A DNA stretch of 64,000 nucleotides, from contig JAQFVV010006208.1 of NCBI GenBank assembly GCA_028023455.1, forward strand, positions 4,322,963 to 4,386,962. The letters run 5' to 3'. A program made the translations under genes and the position numbers. The notes under the pieces are model-generated. The model was not told the origin of the DNA. It was given only the letters and a program-made list of their open reading frames with translations, and did no database searches. This DNA is from Epiperipatus broadwayi. Its lineage: Eukaryota > Onychophora > Udeonychophora > Euonychophora > Peripatidae. Positions 43,976-55,199 of this stretch are shown one piece after another (within the stretch, counting starts at the first letter, position 1; every line of letters starts with the position of its first letter).

Positions 43976-44149
43976 TTTTTTTCAATATTCGTATATGTAT
44001 AGAATAGTATTATACATCACATTTATATTTCAGCTATATCCTATAATCATTTCAATGTCTATTCTTACAAGATCTATAAATTATTATAAATATAATTATA
44101 TTATTAATGTAAAAAATACTAAATCAGTGTTTAAATATTAAAAATTTAT

Positions 44150-44515
44150 AATATTAATATCACTTATATTCTTTATTACTTTTTACAATGCTTTTTTACA
44201 ACCCACTATTGACAGTTTCGATTGCCCCAGCAATCTTCTTCAGAACTCTAACAAACATAATACAAATATACATGAACATATAATTTTACATTATATATAT
44301 ATATTCTATCTTATAATCATGCAAAATTATATATTCATGTATTTGTATTGTGTTTGTTATAGTTATGAAGAATTTCTGGGACAATTGAAATTTATGTATT
44401 TGTATTGTGTTTGTTATAGTTCTGAAGAAGATTGCTGTGGCAATCGAAACTGTCAATAGTGGGTTATAAAAAAGCATTGTAAAAAATAATAAAGAATATG
44501 GATGATATTAATATT
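44150..44515. repeat. Family C inverted repeat
   Basis: TTCTTTATTACTTTTTACAA (left) and TTGTAAAAAATAATAAAGAA (right) are the ends. On the right the module CTGAAGA, GATTG-CTGTGG-CAATC, GAAACTGTC is intact; the left arm holds its complement; a partial third module lies at about 44362. The centre is AT-rich. Confidence 0.65.
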
Positions 44516-45171
44516 ATATGGATTTGGTGTAGCAATAAGAAAGATGAAGTTATTAAAAATTTAATAAGATTTATTGTACTAAGTAGACTTTCAAAGTTCA
44601 TGTCATATTCATGGTTAGTCTGCTGAGAACATTAATTTTGCATCATATTCATGGTTAGTCTGCTGACTAAACATGAATATGAAGCGAAAGTGTAGAAAGT
44701 ATACTTTATACAATACATCTTAGTATTTTTTACATGAATAGTTATAATGACAGAGTATTATGTATATATTATGGGATATTGAAAGAGATCTTAGGATATG
44801 ATTAGCACATATGCCAGATGTATAATTACATACTTCAAACGTATGAATATGGAAAAAAAGTTTGGTTCATATAATAAGACACAATTTATGAAGAAAATGT
44901 GTATGATAAAATAGCTGCTTTTTGGGGTAAAAATTATGATAATCATAGAACGTAAAAAGATAAGGGAAGAGAAATAAGTGAGTTATAAAAACATATAAGA
45001 TGTAGAGAATATTTAACTTGGCCAACAGAATTTTTAAGCATATGAATTTTTATATACAGAAACTCTTGATTTTATCTCAGGAGAAGCCATTTTAAATTTT
45101 AGATATGCATTGTTATTTAAAAATATTTTTTTATCCGCATCAATTTTTATTAAATAATTTTTATTTTATAG

Positions 45172-45349
45172 GTTCAATGGTACTTCAAAGGAGAACCTGT
45201 ATCCTTAAGAGATTATCATATAAAAATGGAAGGTGACAGGCATGTTTTAAGTATTCCAGAAGTTACACCTGAAAATGCGGGAAGATATTCAATTACCGCA
45301 GAAAATATGCGTGGAAAAGCAACATGCTCGGCCTTACTTATTGTCGATG
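45172..45349 (+). CDS. Exon 14: second half of Ig6
   Basis: A 178-nt exon, phase 0 to 1. VQWYFKGEPVSLRDYHIK, HVLSIPEVTPENAGRYSIT, MRGKATCSALLIVD. Joined to exon 13 it completes Ig6. The strand-F position again lacks Cys (GRYSITAEN), as in Ig5, so both domains of the second pair have lost the disulphide/core Cys. Donor GTAATT. Confidence 0.92.
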
Positions 45350-45989
45350 GTAATTCAAAACTAATTTTTATGTTGAATATAATTATTTTTATTAACTAAA
45401 TCAGGAAGTTTATATCTATGATTTGCTACGTATTTTGCGTATTTTTTTTCATTTAAGTCAGAAATTTTTTCTGAGAACTATTTATTTGCATTTACTTATA
45501 TCTTATAAGAAAGTCTTGAAGAAAATGATGATTAGCATACCTATCTCCATGTCCATCATCTAGGTTTCAAATTTTATCTGGTAAAAAGTTGCATTCTGGG
45601 AACCAAACAAGTAAATTTTTTCTTCCAAGTAGTCAGTATAGATATCCCAAATAGTCATCTAGAAATTAGAATGTGATAACGTTTTCTCCATCCACTGTTA
45701 GAACTGTTTGCTCAGAAAGAGATGATAGGAAAAGAAAGTACGAAGAGGCTTGGGCAATTGCAAAGGATCCATATTCTACCAACAAAAAGGATTCATGTGT
45801 TCTATTGTCTGAAAAATGAAATATCCGGTTGCCTTATTTGCATATTGTGCATCATCTACATATTTTATCATATCATTTGCATAAGCTTACCTATATTGCA
45901 TAACTTTTCTCAGCACTGGTGAACAATAGCTTATTTTTCAGTATATTTATAGATTCTTTACATCACTTTAGAAATCTTTTTTTTTTCCC

Positions 45990-46085
45990 ATGTGTCATAG
46001 TATCGTCCAGGATGCGAACCGCTAACCCGGGACAACTGCTTGTAAGGTGGCTGTGCTGACCTCTTGACCACCAATGCTTGACTAG
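45990..46085 (-). repeat. tRNA-like sequence (SINE head)
   Basis: The minus strand has TGGTCAAGAGGTCAGC (box A-like), CACCTTACAAGCAG (anticodon-arm-like, TAC in the loop) and GTTAGCGGTTCGCATCC (box B). Shares its layout with 43865-43975. No terminator or matched acceptor stem, so a tRNA-derived repeat is more likely than a gene. Confidence 0.5.
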
Positions 46086-46199
46086 AAATCTTATTTTTAT
46101 CTATCTATTTCACATTATTTCTTTTTAGTTCTTTTATATTTATTTAGTTGTAGTTTAAGACTGTCTGTTTTCTAATAACATATTTTGCTTAACTCCATT

Positions 46200-46810
46200 T
46201 CAGATGTTTGATTTTTTAAATGGCAATACCTGTTCATTCTCTTTACCATTTATTTCTAAAACAGGCAAAACTCTCCATACAGTAGTATCATGTGGTGATC
46301 ATGTGATGTTTATTGGCCATTTATTTCTGTTGAATCCCTCCGTATCTTCTTTTCCTAATTCATTGTACAATCTCAGATTTATATTTTTAATAAGTTCATT
46401 TTCTACTAAAAACATTCTATCCAAGTTTAATTTTTCATTAATTTTACCCATGAAATTATCTTCTGTGATATCAATAATTATGCGCTTTAAACGCTCGTTA
46501 AAGAAGTTATATTTATTAATAATTTATTTAAAGCTTAGCGCTTTCAAAGCTCCATGGCTTCATACTGTGTGCAGTTGATAGTGTAATAATTTGACCAAAG
46601 TATTTATAGTTGTTGACAGCCTTCATTTGATCAATCTTTATTTCCTTTTTATTTTGAAAAGCTATTGAACACTGTATAATTTTTAGTGTTTAACTAATTT
46701 ACGTTCTGATTTATTGTTTGCAGTACTATTTTCAAAGTTAAGTACATTGTCTGCCAAATTTAAATAAGGAATCTTCACTTTTTCTTCCTTTGCTTTCCAT
46801 CTGTAAAATA
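46200..46810 (-). pseudogene. Retroelement-like coding debris
   Basis: On the minus strand, 46210-46500 reads RLKRIIIDITEDNFMGKIN and NELIKNINLRLYNELGK, and 46600-46690 reads EIKIDQMKAVNNYKYFGQII. The latter resembles the VDxxxYLGQxI segment after the RT domain of RTE-type LINEs. An H2 end fragment (46265-46310) and a family D piece (46530-46570) interrupt the text. Heavily decayed; the class is tentative. Confidence 0.4.
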
Positions 46811-47749
46811 TATATTTATTAAGCATGTACATATCTAATAAGCTAAAATGTATTTAATAAGTTATAAGATTAATTTAGAGAGGAAATAAAAATAGTCGTA
46901 ATCAAATTAATCCGAATTCGGTAAAAGTACAATTAAGCAAAACGTATACTACAATAGATTACCGGAAGCAAGAAATAAACAATCAGATAATGAAAGGAAT
47001 TAAATTGGTATTAGTAAAATACTGATTAAATTACAAAGCAATGATTGTGCTTATAAAATATATACCACACAGATTTTCCGAGAATAAATTACTCCAGAAA
47101 ACAAAAAGGACCAGAATATGTAAAAATACGCAGAGAGAAAGAAAAGGCAATGTGTGTAAACATGGTCTTTGAAACAATTGTACTACCAGAAGAAGCAGCA
47201 GAAGAGAACCAGTGAAAGGAAATCATTAGATACCCAGGATCTCTGCTCCTGAAAGTTCAATAAGCCGATTAGGGTTTTTACAGATCGCACTAATATTATT
47301 TTAAAATGTCTCAAGGGCCACCCAGGTTTGAAGGTCAGTTATAGTGTGAAGGTAAATGTTTTCTAACTTCTATTAATTAGTGAACAGACTTAGTAAGCAA
47401 AAGGACTTGCATTCCTAGTTAACTTGTGATGAGATATTATAGACTGTCCTCAATCAGCTGTTGAACCTCACTTCTACCTAAATGTATTTGTTGGAATGTA
47501 TATCAACTAGATTAGCATTTGGACTTTATATATCTGTTATAACTACAACCACATCGGTTTAGTGTCTCATGTGTATACACATTTTACTTGTAATATTAAT
47601 GTTTATTATATTAATAAATTGTTATTCTTACTCCATAATTAATGGAAGCATCTGCACTTATTCATATCAAGAGATATTGTTCTACTTCCATTTATATTTT
47701 AAATATATATGTATATGTTATCCTCTAAAGTGATTTCATTCTTTTTATC

Positions 47750-48650
47750 ACCTGACTCTAGCTTACATATTGCTGTTTTAGCAGTAAATCCTTGGCTTTC
47801 CTATCCAATATCACCAGACTAGTTTCAAGATTTTCATCAGTGAGTAGCTTTGGATTTTGAATTAGTGCACCAGAAGCTTTAGGATTCAATGCAACTTTCC
47901 TATGGCAGCCATAATTTACATTTCTATTATACTGTAGGGCTGTCAATCCAAGCTGAAAATGTAGTAGTGTTTTCAATTTTAGGCATATAGTCATATAAAT
48001 CTGAAACCAGTTCAGTTTCTGTATATTACGATGTCTTTAGTTTGTTAACAGCTGTAGGCACATCCATTCTGTGGCCAGAATTGAGTATAAACAAATAAAA
48101 ATATCACATGACTCTAGCTTACAAAATATCACATGATCACCATTTCCTATGCTTACACATGCTAGTGCCACTATCGTATGGTGAGTTTACTACTGTTAAA
48201 AACAGTGTGTGTAAGCATAGGAAACGGTATTTATGTGATATTTTGTTGGTTTTATACCATTCCTGCCTATGGGGTGATGGTGACTGTGGTTTTTGATAAA
48301 CCAAGGACACTAAAATGTATAGATGCTGAACTGGGTTCAAATCTATATGACTATGCAAACGAATAAGCTTGAATTGAAAACATTAAGGTGTTTTCATTTT
48401 GAGCTCCTAGCTTTATAATTAACTAAATAGATAAAAGATGCCTGATGGAGGGTTGCATTAGATCCTTAGATTTTGGTGTAGTACGCTGCGATCCAAAACT
48501 CTTCACTGATGAAAGCCACCAGCTAGAAACTAGTCTGGGGATATTGGATGAGTAGGCACTAGATCGGGATTTTTTGCACAAATCTTCCTGCATATACTGA
48601 TTACTAAGGCTCACATTGGGTGGCGCTGTTGTATGGAGAGTTTGATACTG
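47750..48650. repeat. H2 repeats, minus then plus
   Basis: The minus core at about 47805-47850 is truncated (hairpin lost). The plus core at 48496-48550 reads CTCTTCA, CTGATGA, AAGC/GCTA hairpin, GAAACTAGTC, TGGGGATATTGG, with stem I TCTTCA paired to TGGGGA by two G-U pairs. Both core strands and the cleavage C are present. Outer palindromic ends include GGTGGCGCTGTTGTATGGAG. Confidence 0.65.
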
Positions 48651-48654
48651 TTAA

Positions 48655-49275
48655 GACTATAGCTTACATATTGTTGCTTTAGCAGAACACATTTTTCTTT
48701 TACCATCTCTATGCCATTTAGAGTAAACTTTACTAAATATTAGATGGCAGATGATAGTGCTCAATAAATCCCTATCTTGTGCTATCCTATTCAATATTCC
48801 TAGACTAGATTCAAGCGTGTCTGGGGAACTTGGATAGGTCAACACAAAATAGGGATTTATTAAATACTATCGTAAGTTGTGATTATTTATTAAATGCATA
48901 GGAAGTATGTAAATGCTTTTAGAAAATGGCTTAAACCTTTATCATACATGCCTTGGACATTTATAATAGTCAAACAATGTCTTTTTTTTTGACTATCGAG
49001 GTACCTCTCAAACCTCGACACAAGATAAAGAATGGCTGTTCTTATCTTTATCTTAGTTTTATAAAGTAGTTATCTTGGGTCAAAGTTTGAGAAGTCCCTC
49101 TATATTGACTATTATAAACATTCAAAGCACATATGATAAAGGTTAAAGACTTTTTCTAAAATAATTAAATACTATCACGTAACTAATATTTAGTAAATTT
49201 TACACTAAATGGTATAAAGGAGGTAAAAGAAAAAATATATCTGCTAAAACAGAAATATGTAAACTAGAGTCTTGA
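48655..49275. repeat. Foldback
   Basis: Outer arms AGCTTACATATTGTTGCTTT and AACAGAAATATGTAAACTAG; then ATCATACATGCCTTGGACAT against GCACATATGATAAAGG-type text; an inner arm TTATAATAGTCAAACAA against GACTATTATAAAC. The centre holds CGAGGTACCTCTCAAACCTC. The arms are imperfect, so the element is older than the short hairpins. Confidence 0.6.
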
Positions 49276-49329
49276 AATGTTTTATCGGTTTATACCAAAT
49301 CCTTGCTATAGCATAGAGGTGCATGTAGT

Positions 49330-49600
49330 TGATAAAAAATTAAGAACATCATAATATATAGAAACAACTGGTTTAATATCTATATGACTATACAAATTGG
49401 CTGAGATTGAAAATATTTATATGATTTTCAGTTTGGACTGAGAGTTGTGATAATATAACAGTGAGATAAATGATGGTTGCCAGAAAGAAGATGCATTAAG
49501 ATCCTAGAAATTGAGGTGCACTATTCCAAAACTCCTCACTGATGAAAGCCATAAGTTCGAAACTAATCTGAGAATATTGGACCAAATAGCCTAGGATAAT
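49330..49600 (+). repeat. H2 repeat, decayed
   Basis: Core at 49530-49580: AACTCCTCA, CTGATGA, AAGC/GTTC hairpin, GAAACTAATC, TGAGAATATTGG. Upstream text 'acatcataatatatagaaac' and ACTGAGAGTTGTGATA correspond to the H2 body. Confidence 0.6.
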
Positions 49601-49769
49601 GATTTATTAAATACTATTATCTGACATCTATTAAAGCTTATAGTAGGTAACATAGGGATGACAAAAGCATGCTACTAATACAGTACTATATATTCTGAAG
49701 TCATGTGATAGGTCATGTGATACTTTATTGGTTTATATTAAATAAATTGGTCTCAGGATATTGATACTT

Positions 49770-50900
49770 ATAGTTACTTTTTTATACTCATATACACTTT
49801 AATGCAATTTTTATATAATTCTTCCTTTATTTTGCTTATAGTTTCAACTGTCCTGCAGTCTTCATCAGAGCTACAACATTTAAACATATAATCATATAAC
49901 CATTATTTTATATACATATAAAAATATATAATTTACATTATTATTCATAATCATATTTTATTTTTAACTCTATATCTTAACTTCTATTATTTCTTAATTA
50001 TTATTTTCTTATTATTTCTTTATTATTTCTACTTCCTTTTTATTTTTATTTTTTATTTCTTCTTTTATTCTATCATTCTCCATTATTTTTTAATATATCA
50101 CTATCTATTTTATTTTTTATTTAATACCTATTAATCTAATTTCTTTTCTTCTTTTTTATTATTTACTTATTCTTTTGTTAATAATTTCCATTTATTCTTT
50201 TTCCTATCTTTATTAATTATTCTCATTTTAAATTTATTTATTCATTTTACTTATCTTTTTATTAACCTTCTTCTTCCTTTTTGCATTTATAACTGAATCT
50301 TTTTAAAAAATTTTAGCATCTTTCTACTATACTCTTTTAATATAATTCCCTCTATTATCAATTTCTTTAACTTTTTATCCTATTCTTTAAACTTTATTTT
50401 TAAAAAAACTTTATATATATATATTTTAATTTTTCTATTTTTACTAATATTTCTATAAAAATAATATCTTTATCTCCCCTCTTTCTTTATTTAGATTTGA
50501 CTTTATCTTCTCAATTAATATAGAAAGGAAGAAAAGAAATTAAATTAATAGGTATTAAATGAAAAATAAAATAGAAAGATCATAGAGATATATTAAAAAA
50601 TAATATAGAATAATAGAAGAAGAAATAAAAAATGAAAAGGAAATAGAAATAATAAAGAAATGGAAAATAATAATTAGAAAATAAGAGAAGTAAAGACATA
50701 GAGTTAAAAATAAAATATGATTATGAATAATAATGTAAAATATGTATTTTTATATCTACATAAAATAATAGTTATATGTTTAAATGTTGTAACTCTGATG
50801 AAGACTGCAGGACAGTCAAAACTGTTAAAAAAATAAAGGAGAAATTATGTAAAAATTGCATTAAAGTGTATATGAGATTTATAAAAAAAGTAATATATAT
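49770..50900. repeat. 1.1-kb palindrome with CTGATGA-core ends
   Basis: CATATACACTTTAATGCAAT (49789) returns as ATTGCATTAAAGTGTATATG near 50855. Each arm then carries, in the outward-facing complementary strand, CTCTGATGAAGACTGCAGGA, CAGT and GAAAC or AAAAC, a family C-like module. The inner arms contain the long run of TATTTCTTATTATTTCTTTA-type text, with the complementary A/G-rich side at 50520-50700. The central 300 bp are T/C-rich low complexity. Confidence 0.7.
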
Positions 50901-50989
50901 GAAGAAATGAAAAAAAAGTAAAAGGTGAAGATATAAGAATAATAATACTTATAGTTGTTGGAAAAGTAAGGACACTATAATTGACCTCT

Positions 50990-51190
50990 ATCACTATAAG
51001 CAATTTGTTTAGATTGAAAACATAAAAAATGTTTTCAGTTTGGGTTTACAGCTTGATAGCATATAATGGCTGCTGGATGGAAGATGCATTAGATGCTAAC
51101 AGTCCTGATGCATTGTTCCAAGATCCAAAGCTCTTTCTGAAGGTATAAATTTGAAACTATTTTGAGGATTTGGATTGAATTTCACAGAAT
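50990..51190 (+). repeat. H2 repeat remnant
   Basis: ATGGCTGCTGGATGGAAGAT and 'gcattgttccaagatcc' match the H2 body; the core is reduced to CTGAAGG, hairpin and GAAACTATTTTGAGG. Confidence 0.5.
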
Positions 51191-51290
51191 AGGAATTTAT
51201 TAAATGTTATCATGACACTTATTTTTATTAAAACTTAGATTAAGTGGCATTCAGATGTGAAAGAAAAATGTCTATTTTTATTATTTTCAG

Positions 51291-51339
51291 ACTACAAGGC
51301 TCCTGATCTTATAGATGAAATCTCAAGGATTGAAGAAAG
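51291..51339 (+). CDS. Exon 15: 49-nt linker micro-exon
   Basis: Phase 1 to 2; encodes D-YKAPDLIDEISRIEE with AG of a split Arg. Acceptor TTATTTTCAG, donor GTAAAA. Frame continuity on both sides supports it. It has the same place (after an Ig pair) and phases as exon 11, and both end IEE/IEK-AG. Confidence 0.85.
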
Positions 51340-51474
51340 GTAAAACATAATTTTGTTTGCATATCTATTTATTTATCTATTTATATAATAAAGTAATGAA
51401 ATAATATTATGGCAGAGAGAGTTTACAAGTTTGAAATAAAAAATATGTATTTTTATTTTATGCTAAGCCTTAGC

Positions 51475-51955
51475 AAGAATATTGACATTTCCACTTGCAA
51501 ATAAACGTAAATTAAACTGGCCTCTGATTTTAATAAATTTGCATATGTAAATATTTGTGTGAAAATCAGGCAGACACTTCACTATGCTGTCAAATTAAAT
51601 GAGCAGTGTTTGCTAGGGGGAATGGTATTGGCTCTTAAATTTAGGGCATTTTTAAAATTTGATTATGTACCAGGCCTCTTTGATTTTACATTTTTGTTGT
51701 TGTTTTCAAGGCAGATAACTTTAGCAGCAGAAAGTTTAAAAGAATGGCCAGTGTTTTTTTCAAGGTTGGCAAATACCGAGTTGTAGATACTGTTGGATTT
51801 AACTCTGTTATGTAAATGAACATGTTGGGTAATTCTTGATTTTTTTAAATTTACATTTATTTGCAAGTGGAAATGCCAATATCCTCACTAATTTTATTTT
51901 AGTCGTGTTTTGATAAAGATATTTTGTATTGAAAGCCTGGCTTAGCATATAATAA
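51475..51955. repeat. Foldback
   Basis: ATATTGACATTTCCACTTGC pairs with GCAAGTGGAAATGCCAATAT, with TATGCTAAGCC outside pairing to GGCTTAGCATA. The interior (51590-51790) includes GGCATTTTTAAAATTTG and a fortuitous open frame on each strand. Confidence 0.7.
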
Positions 51956-52544
51956 ATATATATATATTTTATATCAAACTTATCCAATCTCTCTGTCGTA
52001 ATATTATTTAATTACTTTATTACATATTACCTATAAAATGTGATTATAATAATTTATATATATATATTGTAACCTTCACTACGATAACCTCTAAAGAACT
52101 TAAACTCACTAATTTCTATGAACTATGACAAATAGAACATAACTCAGCCTAAAATAAAATACTATTATTGAGACTCTATTTCACAATTGCAATTGACATA
52201 AGATATTCTATAGGTGAAGTCACAAAGCACAGGTTTTAACATTGCAAAGTATATAATATATACCTCCAATGGCATTGCCATTATAGAAAATTTCCATATA
52301 TGATTATGCTACAATTATTAGGAAAATGCCTATAACAAATAATGACTAACATAATAAATTCATATTTAAATAATTATTACAACTATTTTCACAACTATAT
52401 ATTCCATTATACCTATAATAAACTACAACTTTATAAATTTAAAATACACATATTAAATTAATCTAGTTTGTTATTAAGCTAACGTATTAAAATCCCAGGG
52501 ATAATGATTATTCCGTTAATAATAATACTATATATATATATATA

Positions 52545-53000
52545 TGTTCACTAGATGGAGCTTACCACTAGCTCCAAACAAGCTTTAGTTATAAGTGCCA
52601 ATAGAGAAAGAATTTTAAATCTCTATCATAAAAATCTTCATCTCCAGACCAATTGGTTTCGAGCTTAATGGCTCTCCTCAGTGAAGAGTTAGGATTTCAG
52701 AAACTAGATTTAAAACTCCAATTCAGAGCACTTATTTAATACGTTACTATCATTTTGAAAACTTGAATTTTTCAGATACATAAATGTCTTCAAATCCAAC
52801 CTTACAAACCAGATCGCTATATGGGTCTGAACTCAGTTAAGTTTCACCATATATTAATAGCTAAAGCAATATCACATCGCAAAAGCCTTCAACAGTACAC
52901 TTATAATAATTATTAAAACAAGTCACAAATTGTGCAACTTGCTTTTAAGCTTGTACTAAAATGTTCACTAGATGGAGCTTACTACTAGCTCCAAACAAAA
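52545..53000 (-). repeat. H3 element flanked by 40-bp direct repeats
   Basis: GTTCACTAGATGGAGCTTAC followed by ACTAGCTCCAAACAA occurs at both ends (52545 and 52963), as in an element with short terminal repeats. Between them lies the complete hammerhead (52641-52688, minus) and the body shared with 23870-24240. Tandem or terminally repeated ribozyme units are characteristic of Penelope-like elements (pLTRs), which fits the Penelope relic further downstream. No coding sequence is present, so it is non-autonomous. Confidence 0.7.
52641..52688 (-). ncRNA. Hammerhead ribozyme, complete consensus core
   Basis: On the minus strand: CTCTTCA (stem I, 5' side), CTGAGGA (core CUGANGA), GAGC-CATTAA-GCTC (stem II, perfect, with the standard G-C next to the core), GAA, ACCAATTGGT (stem III, self-complementary), C (cleavage site after GGU), TGGAGA (stem I, 3' side; six pairs with TCTTCA, one G-U). 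Every invariant nucleotide is present. Known hammerheads cut their own RNA at this C. It is type I, with stem I open to the flanking RNA. Activity is inferred, not shown. Confidence 0.85.
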
Positions 53001-53019
53001 GCTTTAATTATATATATAT

Positions 53020-53235
53020 GTGTGTGTGTGTTGTATGCCCAGATAATGAAATTAGTATATATAATTGAAAGCAAATATAAAATACTATTTTAGCTGAGCA
53101 CCTTCGAGAGACTTTTTGCTCTCACATGCTGTGAATTTGAGAGCAAGAAGTCTCTCGAAGGCACTCAGCTAAAATAGTATTTTATATTGCTTTCGATTAT
53201 ATATACTAGCTTCATTATCTGTGTGTACAGCACAC
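53020..53235. repeat. Near-perfect foldback with family D core
   Basis: AAAATACTATTTTAGCTGAG pairs with CTCAGCTAAAATAGTATTTT, then CTTCGAGAGACTT with AAGTCTCTCGAAG. GT and CA microsatellites sit at the mirrored outer ends (53020 and 53235) and pair too. On the plus strand the right arm reads GCT, GTGAATTTG, GAGA..TCTC, GAA, GGCACTC, AGC, a family D structure. Confidence 0.75.
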
Positions 53236-53879
53236 ACACACACATATAGTATTTTACAATTTAATGAAGTACATAATTCAATTATTCAATAATAATATTA
53301 ATGGTTAACAGTTAGATAATTGAATGACAGGAGGGATTTTATTGAAATCCAATCATTTAAATCACAATAATGATTTTGTATTGTACAGATGCTAACTAAA
53401 ACTATTATTTAACAATACATCTAGCTTCAATACTAAACAAATAACAACCATTAAGTTAACATTAGAATAATAACTTATGAAAATACTTTTCATTAATTAA
53501 CCATACACTTATATAAATAATAACTATTAGGTGGAATAATCATTTTCTGGTAATCACATCACATCCTTAATCAAAATATATATTTTTATAAGTAATCTTT
53601 TGAAATACTAATTATTTTAGCAATAACCCATTCCATCTATCTTTCAAACAAACATTATAATTGTCTTACTAAGATTTATCTTGTTTAAACAATGCAGTAA
53701 TTAATATTTAATCATCTTCAAAACTTTTATACTCTTTTATGTTCTTAGAATTTTATAATAACCAAAATAATTTTGAAACATATATGTGACTCTATAAATA
53801 GAATAAATTTTCTTAATGCTCCAACCATAAAATGATACTTTATAATTAGACTTACCATATAATACTAAATCAGCCTTGC

Positions 53880-54115
53880 ACTTTTACTACTGTTACACAA
53901 TGCTTTATTTACCACCCTCTTTTACAGTTTACAGTTTTGATTGCCCCAGCAATCTTTTTCAGAACTAAAAAATATTTGAATTTAGTAGCTAGGAGATATA
54001 AAAGTTCTGAAGAAGATTGCTGGGGCAATCAAAACTGTAAACTGTGAAAGAGGGTGGTAAATAAAGCATTGTGTAACAGTAGTAAAGTGCATGGATGATT
54101 TCGTATTATATGGTA
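53880..54115. repeat. Family C palindrome
   Basis: ACTACTGTTACACAATGCTT and AGCATTGTGTAACAGTAGTA are the ends. Each arm has the CTGAAGA - GATTG-CTGGGG-CAATC - AAAACTGT module. The loop is about 50 bp. Arm identity is very high. Confidence 0.75.
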
Positions 54116-54649
54116 TACATAAGAAAGAGTAATTATTATAATTAGATTTCATATATCTTTCCATATACATAAATTCTAACTAGATTAACAAGTAAATGAT
54201 TTATCTGGTTTTAATTATTTTACTACTGATAATATTTACGAATTAACAAATTTTCTTTATTACTAATAGATATTTAATGGCATCTCATTCAAATTCTTTA
54301 TTTGCAATCTTGTGATATAAGATTAAATAAATTAAATTTATGTGAAATTTTAATGTGCTATATAATTAAGTATGATGCTTTGACACTTGTGATTCAATAA
54401 AGGAGAAGACCTAATCATCTAGTTTAAATTAAAACGTACATTTATTTTCAATAGTTTGATATTTAGAAAAACCAAGTCGTGTACAAGATTACTGTCTCCC
54501 AAGGAGGTTGCCAGGCAACATACTATGGAGAAACCAAACCAAACATCACCACTAGGGTATTGCCGCACCGATACATATATAATAGAATGCAAACTAAGGC
54601 CTAAGGCAACCCAATATTTGTAGAGCATGAGAGAGTCACTGGTCATACC

Positions 54650-54920
54650 TTCCAGCTAATGTCAGCCGAGATAATTTGTTCTGAGCATAACGACGCAAAG
54701 CGCTAAGTAAAGGAGGCGTGTTTTATCGCAGAAGACCCCAAAGTGATCAATAGAAGAGATGCCTGCTTTACAATCTCTAAAAAGTGGGCCATTTAAATAT
54801 TGTTACATAAATTTGCATACATTACTGCGATATCTACTAACTATTAGTGAAAAGAGCTATGAATATGGGAACATAGAATTCCTGAAAGCGCTTAACTTAT
54901 TTATTGTTATACAGCTTCGT
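54650..54920 (+). repeat. Family D repeat
   Basis: Plus copy: 'ttgcatacattactgcg' then GAGCT-ATGAATATG-GGAAC..ATTCC-TGAAAGCGCTTAACTT. The upstream block GATGCCTGCTTTACAATCTC is the complement of the GCAGGCATCTCTCC block of other copies. It also has the outer AAAGCGCTAAG near 54700 on the opposite side. Confidence 0.6.
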
Positions 54921-55199
54921 TAATTGTGTATAAAACGCAAGCTTGGAATTTCTGTTTAAATTAAAATTAGATTATTTCACAAATAACATGATAACTATAA
55001 TATATTTAAGTTTATACATAAAATAAATAAATAAATGCAATAATCCTTTCATTAATTTCCTCATATATGAATCATTTACTAAGTTTAGACCAATTATTTC
55101 AATATTACAACATACATATTCATATTGAAAAGCTTCAATTCTCATATTTTTCTCAAGAAATTTTATAAATTATATTTTATTAATAATGCCTATGTGGTA

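Larger units (their letters stand above)
39175..45171 (+). other. Intron 13
   Basis: A 6-kb intron. It contains an unidentified minus-strand coding relic (39240-39990), an H2 fragment (40490-40680), an RTE-like LINE endonuclease relic split by an H2 insertion (40800-42560), a family D inverted pair (43030-43620), a tRNA-like SINE (43865-43975, minus) and a family C inverted repeat (44150-44515). 44710-45150 has no recognisable element. Confidence 0.6.
45350..51290 (+). other. Intron 14
   Basis: Contains a tRNA-like sequence (45990-46085), LINE-like coding debris (46200-46810), H2 copies (47750-48650, 49330-49600, 50990-51190), a foldback (48655-49275) and a 1.1-kb palindrome (49770-50900). 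46820-47700 is AT-rich with nothing recognised. Confidence 0.55.

Noticed and set aside
49980-50500. Pyrimidine-rich region as a regulatory element
   Set aside because: It is the centre of a palindrome with mirror A/G-rich sequence and looks like expanded low-complexity DNA.
54419-54646. 75-residue minus frame near 54500 as a gene
   Set aside because: It lies in a slightly GC-richer patch (GTTGCCAGGCAACATACTAT) resembling repeat sequence; no conserved motif seen.
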